The position numbers and the translations under genes were made by a program. Source: an uncultured Saprospiraceae bacterium (GTDB lineage: Bacteria; Bacteroidota; Bacteroidia; Chitinophagales; Saprospiraceae). From it: DNA of 34,670 bases. Numbering within the stretch: position 1 is the stretch's first letter; the number at the start of each line of letters is the position of its first letter. Positions 25,715-34,588 of the stretch are shown here, one piece after another. The notes beneath the pieces were generated by a model that had not been told where the DNA came from, ran no database searches, and saw only the letters and a program-made list of their open reading frames with translations. Where the stretch lies: NCBI GenBank assembly GCA_937950315.1, contig CALFDU010000010.1, positions 1 through 34,670 on the forward strand. The letters run 5' to 3'.

Positions 25715-26389
25715 TTATTTGGAATTGGCATGGACAATTTGAAGTCGAGGATTCTGAACTTCAAGAAATTGAAATAAGGCCTTTTGCTTTTCTAGCTTTG
25801 AAAGAATAGAGATGTCATAGATGATAAAATTGTCAGGAAACTGTTTCATAAGCTTTTCACTTCGAGTATAATATTCTATCCAATATCTTTCAATAGCCTG
25901 ACTTTTATCTGAAATTTCATACTTTGGAAAAAATCGATCCCAATAATCTTTTTTCCATTTTCTTCCATCATGGGATATCCAGTGATTTCGTTTACCAGAT
26001 TTGTGCATAAAGCTATTAATCGTTTCCTCCATATCTCTCTTCAGACAGACAAATTTTGCATTAGGAATAATTTCAAGAATAGCCTCTACATATGGTAGAT
26101 AAGAAGATGCTACATCTCCACATGTTGTAGCTTCACTTTTAGAAGCTATTTGATTTAGTTTTTTGTGTAAATATTTAGAATCTCCGTCCCAAGACAAAAT
26201 TGGTTTAAGCTCATGGCTAATCTCAATTGACTCTTGAAGATTTAAAAGTTTTCCTAGAGACTTAGTACCACTCCTTCCTGTCCCAACTCCAAAAACAAAT
26301 TGTTTATCCTGCAAGGATAAACTTAAGTCAGATGATCTAAAAAATTGCAAAAAATGACTGAACCATATTTTAGATTTATATCTAAACAT
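25715..26389 (-). CDS. Sulfotransferase-family protein
   Basis: A 224-residue protein with a PAPS 5'-phosphosulfate loop, FGVGTGRSGTKSLG, at about residues 33-46, and a second conserved stretch, NAKFVCLKRDMEETINSFMH, where the Arg of LKRD and the following segment fit the 3'-phosphate region. Sulfotransferases of this fold move sulfate from PAPS to a glycan or other acceptor. It begins exactly at the stop of the GT2 gene (TAAATG), so the two are coexpressed. The likely acceptor is the glycan built in this locus. Related P-loop proteins with other donors exist, so activity is inferred. Confidence 0.8.
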   Translation of the reverse strand: MFRYKSKIWFSHFLQFFRSSDLSLSLQDKQFVFGVGTGRSGTKSLGKLLNLQESIEISHELKPILSWDGDSKYLHKKLNQIASKSEATTCGDVASSYLPYVEAILEIIPNAKFVCLKRDMEETINSFMHKSGKRNHWISHDGRKWKKDYWDRFFPKYEISDKSQAIERYWIEYYTRSEKLMKQFPDNFIIYDISILSKLEKQKALFQFLEVQNPRLQIVHANSK

Positions 26390-27229
26390 TTAATATCTAA
26401 AGTGTTTAAAATATTGTAAAAATAATCTCATTCGTATTTCCGTTTTCACACTAAAGCTGAGTTTGTTATCAGAACACCATTTCAATAAATCTTTATAGAC
26501 TGCGATATGATATTTACTGATTTCTTTCCTGTTACCCATCACACTATTACGAGGATGAACTAAGCGCAGTCCTGTTTCAGATTTGATATTCCCTGCTTTA
26601 AGATTACATGTCAATGCCATTCTTAAAAACAAATGGGTATCTTCTGCAACTTTAAAATTCGGGAAGTAACCAGATTTTCTCAAGCTTGACTTTCGCAAAG
26701 TAAGAGCATTGCCAGAAAAGTGACCATGAGTCCCCCACAAAATACTCCTAAATAATTTTCGTTTATTAAGATCTTGATTTACTGTAGTTAAATTAAAATT
26801 AAAGCGTTGCTCCCACTTCAATCTATCAATTTCATTTTCAAAATAAATTCCTATGGCTTCATACACTCCATCAATATTAGGATGATTAGCGAAAACCTGT
26901 TTTGTCATTGAAAACCGATTGGGCAAGTAAATATCATCACTATCAAGGAATGCAATAAACTCATGGCTTGCCTTTTTGATACCAAAATTTCTAGTTTCCC
27001 CACGACCTTTATTACCTCCTCCTTCATGTTGAAAAAAAAATATTTTATCATGCTTTTCTGACCACTCCTTGCAAAATTCAATGGAACCATCTTTTGAGCC
27101 ATCATCAATTAGGATAATTTCACAAACTTCATCAAGGTCTAAAACAGAAGATATTGTCCTTTCTAAATAACGTTTGGTGTTATAAACAGGTATAATGACA
27201 GATACTCTAAAATCAAACACAACGGCCAT
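26390..27229 (-). CDS. Glycosyltransferase family 2 (GT-A fold)
   Basis: A 279-residue inverting transferase. Visible: VSVIIPVYNTKRYLERTISS at the start, the nucleotide-binding IILIDDGSKDGS, and the metal-binding AFLDSDD (DXD-type) followed by a C-terminal acceptor region with VAEDTHLFLRMAL, whose ED pair is the likely catalytic-base site. No membrane segment is obvious. It is transcribed away from the LicD gene and into the sulfotransferase gene with no space between them. Donor sugar unknown. Confidence 0.92.
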   Translation of the reverse strand: MAVVFDFRVSVIIPVYNTKRYLERTISSVLDLDEVCEIILIDDGSKDGSIEFCKEWSEKHDKIFFFQHEGGGNKGRGETRNFGIKKASHEFIAFLDSDDIYLPNRFSMTKQVFANHPNIDGVYEAIGIYFENEIDRLKWEQRFNFNLTTVNQDLNKRKLFRSILWGTHGHFSGNALTLRKSSLRKSGYFPNFKVAEDTHLFLRMALTCNLKAGNIKSETGLRLVHPRNSVMGNRKEISKYHIAVYKDLLKWCSDNKLSFSVKTEIRMRLFLQYFKHFRY

Positions 27230-27310
27230 AATTAATAAATACTATTCATCGCTTAACACCAATACGAATTGATTTTATTCAATCATATTTTATTTATATT
27301 AAAATTTAAG

Positions 27311-27318
27311 CAAATATA
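27311..27318 (-). promoter_or_regulatory. Possible -7 element for the GT2-sulfotransferase pair
   Basis: The minus strand reads TATATTTG, matching TAnnTTTG, 81 bases before the GT2 start. The surrounding DNA is a run of A and T, so chance matches are likely, and no TTG is seen at the right distance. Confidence 0.25.
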
Positions 27319-27369
27319 TAATATATATCCTATTATTACTCTCCCAATTTAATTTTACTATCAATTGAT

Positions 27370-28089
27370 ATGAAGAAGTGGTTGTATAAGAATTATATAA
27401 GATTAAGAAAACCAATGTATAAATTCTTTGAAAATAAAAGAATTAAACGTGTAAGATCTAGGACTACCCCTTCGATCGATTATGATGTTCTTATACCTGA
27501 TAAAAGACACGATTTTGACAATAACATTGATAAGATAAAAAGTGTAGGCACAAGAATTCTTTTGGTCTTAAAAGAAATCACCACGAAAGAAAACATCGAC
27601 TACTTTTTATTTTGGGGTACTTTACTTGGAGCTGTGAGACATGGTGGCTACATTCCTTGGGATGACGACATAGATATTGCCATGACTAGGTCGGATTTTA
27701 TTAAACTTGAAAATCATTTACATAAATTACCAGATTCTATAGATGTAATTTGCATGGATTATGGATTTTATAAATTAATGGACAAATATTCAATTGTAAG
27801 TAAAGATGGCAAAAGAGGAATTGGAGTTGATATTTTTATAATAGAAGAACAAGGTCATCGTTACCGTTTTCATAATGTTCATAACTACTATTTTAATTAT
27901 TTAAGTAAAGAGCAATTGTATCCAATAAAATTATTGAAGTTTGAAAACCAAGAATTCTCTGCACCAAATTGTCCTGAAGAAATACTTACTATTAAGTATG
28001 GTGACTTCATGAAGTTGCCACCAATAGAAAAAAGAGTCTTTCCTCACCTGGGCGCAAATATTATTATTTCCGACTTCCCTAAAACCTAA
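27370..28089 (+). CDS. LicD-family phosphotransferase/nucleotidyltransferase
   Basis: A 239-residue protein with the LicD hallmark WGTLLGAVRHGGYIPWDDDI followed by DIAM at about residues 78-101; the Asp cluster binds metal. LicD proteins attach phosphocholine or other phospho-groups (for example glycerol- or ribitol-phosphate) to surface glycans. The basic N-terminus (KKWLYKNYIRLRKPMYK) may associate with the membrane. Its place among glycosyltransferases suggests it decorates the same polysaccharide. The actual phospho-donor cannot be deduced; no choline kinase or cytidylyltransferase gene is in the window. Confidence 0.85.
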   Translation: MKKWLYKNYIRLRKPMYKFFENKRIKRVRSRTTPSIDYDVLIPDKRHDFDNNIDKIKSVGTRILLVLKEITTKENIDYFLFWGTLLGAVRHGGYIPWDDDIDIAMTRSDFIKLENHLHKLPDSIDVICMDYGFYKLMDKYSIVSKDGKRGIGVDIFIIEEQGHRYRFHNVHNYYFNYLSKEQLYPIKLLKFENQEFSAPNCPEEILTIKYGDFMKLPPIEKRVFPHLGANIIISDFPKT

Positions 28090-28308
28090 TTTGAAAAAAT
28101 TCAAAAATTAAAAGTGCTATAATTACAATAACAAACTCTAAAAACTTATTGATCCATTGAATAATAAAGGTCATCGTTGCAAATAACCCATGAATGCGAT
28201 TAAATTTGTGAATATATATTTAATACTCGACTAGTTGCACTACATCAAATTAGAATGAGTATGATTCTTGGTATGTTTTATTAATAGTGAAAGAAGAAAA
28301 GTTTATAA

Positions 28309-28929
28309 ATGGAAAGCTCGTATAATTACTGGGAAAAATATTACAATACAAATAGAAACCCTTCGAAATGTTCTAATTTTGCAAAGTTTGTTCTCCCATT
28401 TTTAAGTCCTGGAAAGCAATTAACTGAATTAGGTTGTGGTAATGCTAAGGACAGTATTTTCTTTGCCCAAAATGGGATTAAGGTTCTTGGCATAGATCAA
28501 TGTACTGAAGAACTTGCATTCCTTAACAAGCAATTTAAAGATGAGTATGATATTAGTTTTCTTTCAAAAGACATGACAAGGCTTGATGATTTACCAAAGT
28601 CAGATTATGTTTACTCTAGGTTTACCTTACACGCTATTGATCTGGAAGGTGAGAAAAGAGTTCTGCAATGGGTTGCAGAAAATCTATTAGTCAATGGACT
28701 TTTCTTTATTGAAGTAAGAAGTGTGAATGATGAATTATATGGTCAAGGCAAAGCATTGCCAGATAACGCTTACTTTTCTGATCATTACAGGAGATTTTTG
28801 GTAATTAATGAACTAATAAAAAGACTAAAAAAAGTGGATTTAAAAATACTTTACAAACTCGAATCAAAAGGTTTAGCTCCATACAAAGATGAAGATCCTT
28901 CGGTTATCAGAATTATAGCAATAAAGTAA
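28309..28929 (+). CDS. Class I SAM-dependent methyltransferase
   Basis: A 206-residue protein with a Rossmann-type SAM-binding motif I, LTELGCGNAKDSIFFAQNG (about 38-56), an acidic motif GIDQC after strand 2 and a DYVYSRFTLHAID segment at the motif IV position. The N-terminus YWEKYYN resembles small-molecule and sugar methyltransferases. It follows the LicD gene after a 219-base AT-rich gap and precedes a small exported protein gene by nine bases. In this setting O-methylation of a glycan residue is a reasonable guess; the acceptor is unknown. Confidence 0.82.
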   Translation: MESSYNYWEKYYNTNRNPSKCSNFAKFVLPFLSPGKQLTELGCGNAKDSIFFAQNGIKVLGIDQCTEELAFLNKQFKDEYDISFLSKDMTRLDDLPKSDYVYSRFTLHAIDLEGEKRVLQWVAENLLVNGLFFIEVRSVNDELYGQGKALPDNAYFSDHYRRFLVINELIKRLKKVDLKILYKLESKGLAPYKDEDPSVIRIIAIK

Positions 28930-28938
28930 AAAGCAAAA

Positions 28939-29136
28939 ATGAAAACGACTTCCTTTCTAATTCTCATTTTACTAACGGCAACCTACGCAAGTGGACAAAA
29001 TATCAATAGTGATTTATTTTTAAATTATACTTTCACTCAAGGATTTGATGATTTTTCATCAAATCAATTTCACTATGAAAACATAGATACAATTAGCTCT
29101 GGACATATTTCCAAAAATATACAATTGATTTACTAA
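28939..29136 (+). pseudogene. 65-residue secreted stub, probable remnant of a LamG/T9SS protein
   Basis: The product has a clear signal peptide (TTSFLILILLTATYASG/Q) followed by only about 45 residues. Those residues, DLFLNYTFTQGFDDFSSNQFHYEN in two pieces, match in pattern the first strand of the LamG protein encoded at 30310 (NLLIHYPF...DQSLNNFHG). The reading frame then stops and the following 165 bases carry no continuation in another frame that I could find. This looks like the surviving 5' end of a decayed or truncated paralogue, though a genuine short secreted peptide cannot be excluded. Confidence 0.55.
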
Positions 29137-29301
29137 AGCATTACCACACTAGACATAAATGCTTATTATATGCTTTAATAGTCACAGTTTTATAAATTAC
29201 TAAATCTTTCAAAAGAAAAGTAAATACAATTACTCTAAGAGTTAATGATTTATCTAGAATAATTCTTTAACTTAAGTCTTGAAAATTCAAAAATCATTAA
29301 C

Positions 29302-29868
29302 ATGAAAACAACACTTACTTTATTTTTAATCTTCATTTTTACTATGACAAATGCTCAAACTAATAAGCTCTATGTTGAAGAAAATGCTGAAAATGGCACC
29401 AATCGAGTCGTAGGAGTTTTAGATAACTTTGCAACAGGAAGTGAAGCTAACACAATTTTACAATTAAAGTCGGGTTCAGGAAGTGACCTTGTGGTAGGAT
29501 CTATCGCAGTTCAAAACAACTTATATTCAGCAATCCCTGACCTAAACGGATATCTTAATATCACATCAGGATCAACATTAAATGAAGGTAGGGGCATCAA
29601 TTTTAGATCTGCTAAATCCTATGGCAATTTCAGATTTTATATTGGAGGATATAATAATAACGATTTAAGAATGATACTAACTAGCGATGGATATTTAGGA
29701 GTAGGCACAGAAAGTCCAGCGAGTAAACTTCAAGTTTCAGATGGTGATATCTACATAGATGATATTAACAAAGGAGTAATTATGAAATCTCCAAATGGCA
29801 GTTGTTGGAGATTAACTATTAATAACGATGGCACGACATCCACAACTTTAATTTCTTGTCCATTTTAG
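29302..29868 (+). CDS. Small secreted protein with tail-fibre-like VGTESP motif
   Basis: A 188-residue exported protein; signal peptide cleaved near residue 18 (MTNAQ). The mature protein is rich in Gly, Ser, Asn and Thr. It contains the segment DGYLGVGTESPASKLQV, a motif common in Bacteroidota secreted proteins and in phage tail fibres, where GIGTxxPxxKL often precedes a trimeric stalk or cap. The C-terminus MKSPNGSCWRLTINNDG ends with a second Cys (SCPF), so a disulfide is possible. No T9SS signal is obvious. Function unknown; a surface or adhesin role is inferred. Confidence 0.6.
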   Translation: MKTTLTLFLIFIFTMTNAQTNKLYVEENAENGTNRVVGVLDNFATGSEANTILQLKSGSGSDLVVGSIAVQNNLYSAIPDLNGYLNITSGSTLNEGRGINFRSAKSYGNFRFYIGGYNNNDLRMILTSDGYLGVGTESPASKLQVSDGDIYIDDINKGVIMKSPNGSCWRLTINNDGTTSTTLISCPF

Positions 29869-30309
29869 CGGTTAATTTTTGCATTTAATTTTGAAAGCGA
29901 ATTATAGTAATAACATCTAAATGATGATTTAGCTCGGGAAATCAAAAGTACCAAAGCGCCCTATATATTGATGATACCTTTATTCTTAGGATAGTACTCT
30001 AATGTTTTTCAATTATTATAGTTGCTTGGCTTTTCATATTTCAACATAGTATAAAATCCTATGACTTTTTGCTTAAAGTGTTGAAATGAGTTAAACCAAA
30101 GAAAGCAACTGTTTTCAATTGTTTGCTAAATAAAGCTAATGGTCGTTGGTTATGTCTTTATTTCTAACCCAACTACACTACCTCATACGATTTTTTTGCT
30201 TTGAAAATTTGAGTCTATGTAAACTTTGATCTTTTCTGAATAATTCAAACTTAGTATTCTCTTGAATTGCCCGAAATTTGAGGAAGCTTAAAATATCAAA
30301 CTATGTTGC
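29869..30309. other. 441-base intergenic stretch without a recognised gene
   Basis: No open frame of useful length, RNA gene or hairpin terminator was recognised. Both strands are broken by many stops; the longest minus-strand run that looks protein-like is about 34 codons near 30030-30130 and matches nothing I know. It may be decayed coding DNA between the small secreted protein genes. Confidence 0.5.
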
Positions 30310-31989
30310 ATGCTTAAATTAAGAGTGAAATTTAAATTATTAATCATATTAATCTTTGTCGGCTCATCTATTTTAGGACAAGATCAAAACCTATTAATTC
30401 ATTACCCATTCTCAGGTAATTACGAAGATCAATCTTTGAATAATTTTCATGGAACTCCACTAAACATAATTTTCACAGAAAATAGATTTGGTCTTCCTGC
30501 TGATGCTGCTTATTTTGATGGTACTTCATGTATAGAACTTCCAAATGATCAAAAACTAAAGCCACAATTCCCTTTCAGCTTCAGTTTTTGGATAAAACCT
30601 GAAGTACAATTCTTGATAGCAGAAGGTCTTGTAGGAACTGACCAATTTGAAGACAACTATTATGGAGCATTTATTAGTATACTTAGCTCTGGAAAAATAA
30701 TGATGAGTTATGGTGATGGCTGTGGGGAGACTGGTCCTGCATGCCGAGTTTCAGAAATAAGCAATCGAATTTTCAATAACGACGAATGGTATCATATTGC
30801 TGCAATATACAATAGTAGCTCAAGCATGGAATTATATGTTAATGGTTGTAAAGAAATCACAACGTCTTCTGGTACCGGAACCCAAGAAATCTCTTATTCC
30901 AATGTACCAGGATCATTAGGTAAAAAAGATCATTCTGATATTTTCGCTAACCCAATTGGATTTTATCATGGTACTATTGATGACTTTTATTACTGGGACA
31001 AATCTATCAGTGAAACTGAAATCGAAGCATTGGTAGATGGATTCTTTAACTCAGAAAACATTTTGATAGAACATGTAGGTTGCCAAAATGATGGATTTTT
31101 TGTAGAAGTTAATGGAACAATTTATAATGAATTAAACCCTACTGGATTTGAGCAAACTGGTGGCTCTGTTGCCTGCCCTGAATTCACAGAAATCAACCTA
31201 CAATTTTTACCCACTCATTCATCAATTAGGGACGAGTTTATTTGTGACAACCCGAATTTTTCAATTGAAATCGAAAATCAAATTTATGACATCAATAACC
31301 CATCAGGAAGTCAAACATTTATTAATCAATTTGGTTGCGATTCAATTTCAAATATCAATCTAATATTCCTATCCTCATCAATGGAAACATTTGAATATCA
31401 AGGATGTGAAGGAGATGATTTCTTTATAGAAATTAACAAGACTAGGTATGATGAAATAAATCCTTCAGGTACAGAAATACTAGTAAATTCCGTAGGATGT
31501 GATTCGATTCTTAAAATCGATTTATCATATGATGAAATAACAACAGGCAATTTTGAATATCAGGGCTGTCAAGGTGATGAATTTTCTATTGAAATCAACA
31601 ACACCATATACGATGAACTCAACCCTACTGGGTTTGAAGTACTAACGAATTCAAGAGGGTGCGATTCACTACTCCATATCAGTTTAGATTTTACTGAAAT
31701 TCCTCAGTGTGATTTGTATTTACCAAATATTATAATATCCAATTCACAATACCCCAACAACTCATTTGAAATTCATAAAGAACCAAATTGCAATTTTGAA
31801 TTTCAAGAAATATTGATTTTTGATAGATGGGGGAATAGAATATTCTATTCTAATAGTGAGGATTTTAGTTGGCTGGGCTTTTACAATGGAGACTTAGTTT
31901 CCAATGGTGTATATACCTACAAATTATCCTATTCAATAAAAAATAAAATATTTTCAAAGAAAGGATCTATAACATTTCTGAGAGATTAA
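30310..31989 (+). CDS. LamG-domain surface protein with four Cys repeats and T9SS type B C-terminus
   Basis: A 559-residue exported protein. Signal peptide about 1-23; LamG/concanavalin-like lectin domain about 26-245 (FSFSFWIKP, WYHIAAIYNSSSSMELYVNG, GTIDDFYYWD). Four repeats of about 45-50 residues follow at roughly 253-300, 305-354, 360-406 and 414-461, each with a GC or IC start, an IEIN-x-x-x-YDE-x-NP core and a GCDS end; the first has ACPE in place of GCDS. The final 90 residues (LPNIII to GSITFLRD, with IFDRWGNRIFYS) form the gliding-motility-associated CHU_C type B sorting domain. It is probably a secreted or surface-attached glycan-binding adhesin. Confidence 0.88.
   Translation: MLKLRVKFKLLIILIFVGSSILGQDQNLLIHYPFSGNYEDQSLNNFHGTPLNIIFTENRFGLPADAAYFDGTSCIELPNDQKLKPQFPFSFSFWIKPEVQFLIAEGLVGTDQFEDNYYGAFISILSSGKIMMSYGDGCGETGPACRVSEISNRIFNNDEWYHIAAIYNSSSSMELYVNGCKEITTSSGTGTQEISYSNVPGSLGKKDHSDIFANPIGFYHGTIDDFYYWDKSISETEIEALVDGFFNSENILIEHVGCQNDGFFVEVNGTIYNELNPTGFEQTGGSVACPEFTEINLQFLPTHSSIRDEFICDNPNFSIEIENQIYDINNPSGSQTFINQFGCDSISNINLIFLSSSMETFEYQGCEGDDFFIEINKTRYDEINPSGTEILVNSVGCDSILKIDLSYDEITTGNFEYQGCQGDEFSIEINNTIYDELNPTGFEVLTNSRGCDSLLHISLDFTEIPQCDLYLPNIIISNSQYPNNSFEIHKEPNCNFEFQEILIFDRWGNRIFYSNSEDFSWLGFYNGDLVSNGVYTYKLSYSIKNKIFSKKGSITFLRD
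31069..31695 (+). repeat. Four tandem coding repeats of about 45-50 codons
   Basis: The repeats encode the Cys-bearing units of the LamG protein. Repeats 3 and 4 are closest (EYQGC-x-GD-x-F-x-IEIN and GCDS-x-L), repeat 1 the most divergent, which suggests recent duplication at the 3' side. A pair of Cys per unit suggests one disulfide per module. Confidence 0.7.
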
Positions 31990-32146
31990 ATTTGACTGAA
32001 ACTAACGTATTAATTATTTCTATAAAATGAACCTCTGTCAATTTGTGTAATTCAATTTATTGGAAACAACCTAAAGTCCTCTATGAAATTTAGCTCTAAT
32101 GCAATTAAATAAATTCAGTCATTTCAATATCTTTAATAAATACACT

Positions 32147-34576
32147 TTATTGCAAAGCTTTTACTTCAGTCTCTTTGAACCATAAAAAAAACCAGTACAA
32201 TAATCCTCCAATTATCAAAAGTGAGGAAATCAAAGCAATAATGCCTCCAATTCTATAGCTAGATGGTTTAAATTCAAATACAATTTCATGCTTACCTCCA
32301 GGAATTTTTAAAGCCCTTAGTATATAATTAGCTCGTATATGATCTACTGGTTCTCCATCTATATATGCGTTCCAACCTTTATTGGGTCCATACCAGATCT
32401 CAGAAAACATAGCCAGCTGCTCAGAACTTGAATTGGAAGTATATACCAATTTATCCGGCGTATAACTTGTCAGTTTAATGGTTCCATTTTTTGTAGGATC
32501 CAATCCACCGATGTAATCAGAAAATTCTGAATGTACTACGGCTGTGCTCTTAACGTCCAGTCCATTTATGGCATCAATTTCTGCATTTGCGGAAGCGACC
32601 ATATTGATATTCTCGACAAACCAGGCATTGCCTGCTGCACCTGTATTTTTCTGTGCACCCAAACTTCCATCTTGTCCTTGTCCAATGAAATATTTCGTAT
32701 TAAACATATCATAGGCAACCTGATTGTTCTTCAAAAAGTGTTTGTAGATCATGTCATCAATCCGTTGCAATTTGGCTGCATGCATTCCACCTATCGACTT
32801 GTGATGATAACTCGCTCGTGAGGAAGTAAATGGATTACCTACAGAAGTATCCAATACTCTATAATGCAGATCCCTATCTTTCAGGATCTCCTCATCAACA
32901 GGGCGCAACTCAAAGTTTCTATCAAATTGTCTACTTGAAACAAAGTCATCGTTGTTGACATAATTTTTATCCACCATCAATATATCCCCTAGTGCCAAAA
33001 AGCCAATGATCAACATGGCAATTTTAGCATTGATGGTTCCACGTAAATACAAAAACAATGCGGCAGCTGCTAAAGCAATAAAAATGATAGAACGATATGC
33101 ACTCCCTTGCATCATTGTCACCCTCGTTTCCTCAATTGCACTTGCTTTCACTCCGGCCTGAATCAGTTGAGAATCGTACCCACTCGTAAAGCTCATCATC
33201 GATGGACCAACAAACGCCAAGAGTAATGCACCAACAATCAAAACAGCGGCTGGAATAATTACTCCTGACTTTTTGAGTGTTGATTTATCTTGCTTAAAGA
33301 ATCTATCCAAAGCCATAACCCCAATCAAAGGAATGATCAATGCTGTTACGGAAAGTATGCTATTGGGTGTTCTAAATTTATTGAAGAATGGAAAGTAGTC
33401 AAAGAACACTCTATAAAGAACCTCCATATTATTTCCCATTGACAACAACATAGTCAGGACCACACTTGCAACTCCCCACCACCTTACCTGCGGTTCTAAA
33501 TAGGTAAAACAAAGCAGAAACAAAAAGAATACAACTGCTCCAAAATATATCGGCCCTGATGTAAAAGTTAAATCACCAAAATAAGTCGGTATAGGTGTAG
33601 TATCAAGATTCATTCCGCGCCTTTTAAGTTCGCGACCCAATGGCGTCTTCTCACTAATTATCTCACCACTGCTTCCTCCTACAGCCATCGGAATATAACT
33701 AGGCCACAAGTCTGCAAATCCATTACTCCATGCGGTTGCATAACCCCACTCCAATCCATCAACTTCACTACTTGATTTTGCAACCCCTTCTGTTTTCAAA
33801 ATAGGTTTCCCCCTCATGGTTTCTTTGGAATATTCATAAGTCGGCAACAATTTCCCAGCTGAAGTTCCAAAGCCCAACAACAAGCCAATCAATAGCATTC
33901 CACTCGCTTTTGCAAATGTTAGCAGCTCTTTATTTTTAACCGCAGCAGCTGCTTTAATAAGCACATAAATCCCCATTAAAATCCCCAAATAATAAGTCAT
34001 CTGCGGATGATTAGAACCAAAACAGAGGGACATACCCAAAGCAAAAACCAGAGCCCCAGAGAGAAATTTCCCCTTATAGGCTTGCAAGACACCAGCAATG
34101 ACCAATGGGCTTGACATAATGGTTAATATTTTGGTATTATGGCCTGCCTCAAAAAGTACGACATTGTTGGTAGTGAATGAAAATGCCAATCCTCCAATAA
34201 TCCCAAGCCAAGGGTTTACACCTAAGACCAAAGCCATCAAATAAAAACACAGCGCACCAAAAATAAACATTCCTGCAGGACGAGGAAACCACAATGAAAG
34301 AGCACTGCGTATTTTTGTCATCAGATTCATTGGCACTACTGACTTAATCTGATAGGAAGGCATTCCTCCAAAACCACTATTTGTCCACTGAGTCCACTCA
34401 CCTGTTTTCTCATGATGATCATTGATCTCTTGCGCCATCCCAAGAAATAGAATCGTATCTGATTGATTTATTTTCTTACCAGAAAACTGTGGTGCAAAGT
34501 ATGCTGCTGATACAACTGCAAAAATGAGGAGTGCAGCAACATGGACGAGCATTGATTTCAGAGAAAGGTTCTTCAT
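32147..34576 (-). CDS. YfhO-family large integral membrane protein
   Basis: An 809-residue inner-membrane protein with a first membrane segment at about 9-27, about a dozen further segments to about residue 530, then a soluble domain (540-770) and a final membrane anchor near the C-terminus. The periplasmic loop SDTILFLGMAQEI...GEWTQWTNSGFGGMPSYQ and the C-terminal WYGPNKGWNAYIDGEP...NYILRALKIPGGKHEIVFEF are characteristic of YfhO proteins, a GT-C-like family linked to glycosylation of cell-wall polymers in Firmicutes and frequent but uncharacterised in Bacteroidota. It probably uses a lipid-linked sugar donor; the acceptor is unknown. It is not clearly part of the neighbouring polysaccharide operon. 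Confidence 0.88.
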   Translation of the reverse strand: MKNLSLKSMLVHVAALLIFAVVSAAYFAPQFSGKKINQSDTILFLGMAQEINDHHEKTGEWTQWTNSGFGGMPSYQIKSVVPMNLMTKIRSALSLWFPRPAGMFIFGALCFYLMALVLGVNPWLGIIGGLAFSFTTNNVVLFEAGHNTKILTIMSSPLVIAGVLQAYKGKFLSGALVFALGMSLCFGSNHPQMTYYLGILMGIYVLIKAAAAVKNKELLTFAKASGMLLIGLLLGFGTSAGKLLPTYEYSKETMRGKPILKTEGVAKSSSEVDGLEWGYATAWSNGFADLWPSYIPMAVGGSSGEIISEKTPLGRELKRRGMNLDTTPIPTYFGDLTFTSGPIYFGAVVFFLFLLCFTYLEPQVRWWGVASVVLTMLLSMGNNMEVLYRVFFDYFPFFNKFRTPNSILSVTALIIPLIGVMALDRFFKQDKSTLKKSGVIIPAAVLIVGALLLAFVGPSMMSFTSGYDSQLIQAGVKASAIEETRVTMMQGSAYRSIIFIALAAAALFLYLRGTINAKIAMLIIGFLALGDILMVDKNYVNNDDFVSSRQFDRNFELRPVDEEILKDRDLHYRVLDTSVGNPFTSSRASYHHKSIGGMHAAKLQRIDDMIYKHFLKNNQVAYDMFNTKYFIGQGQDGSLGAQKNTGAAGNAWFVENINMVASANAEIDAINGLDVKSTAVVHSEFSDYIGGLDPTKNGTIKLTSYTPDKLVYTSNSSSEQLAMFSEIWYGPNKGWNAYIDGEPVDHIRANYILRALKIPGGKHEIVFEFKPSSYRIGGIIALISSLLIIGGLLYWFFLWFKETEVKALQ

Positions 34577-34588
34577 GGTGGTTATAAT

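Noticed and set aside
28090-28308. Possible small RNA or gene between the LicD and methyltransferase genes
   Set aside because: The stretch is AT-rich with frequent stops and no convincing stem or promoter-terminator pair.
29869-30309. Possible decayed transposase
   Set aside because: Short minus-strand fragments gave no motif I could match and no terminal inverted repeats or target duplications were seen.
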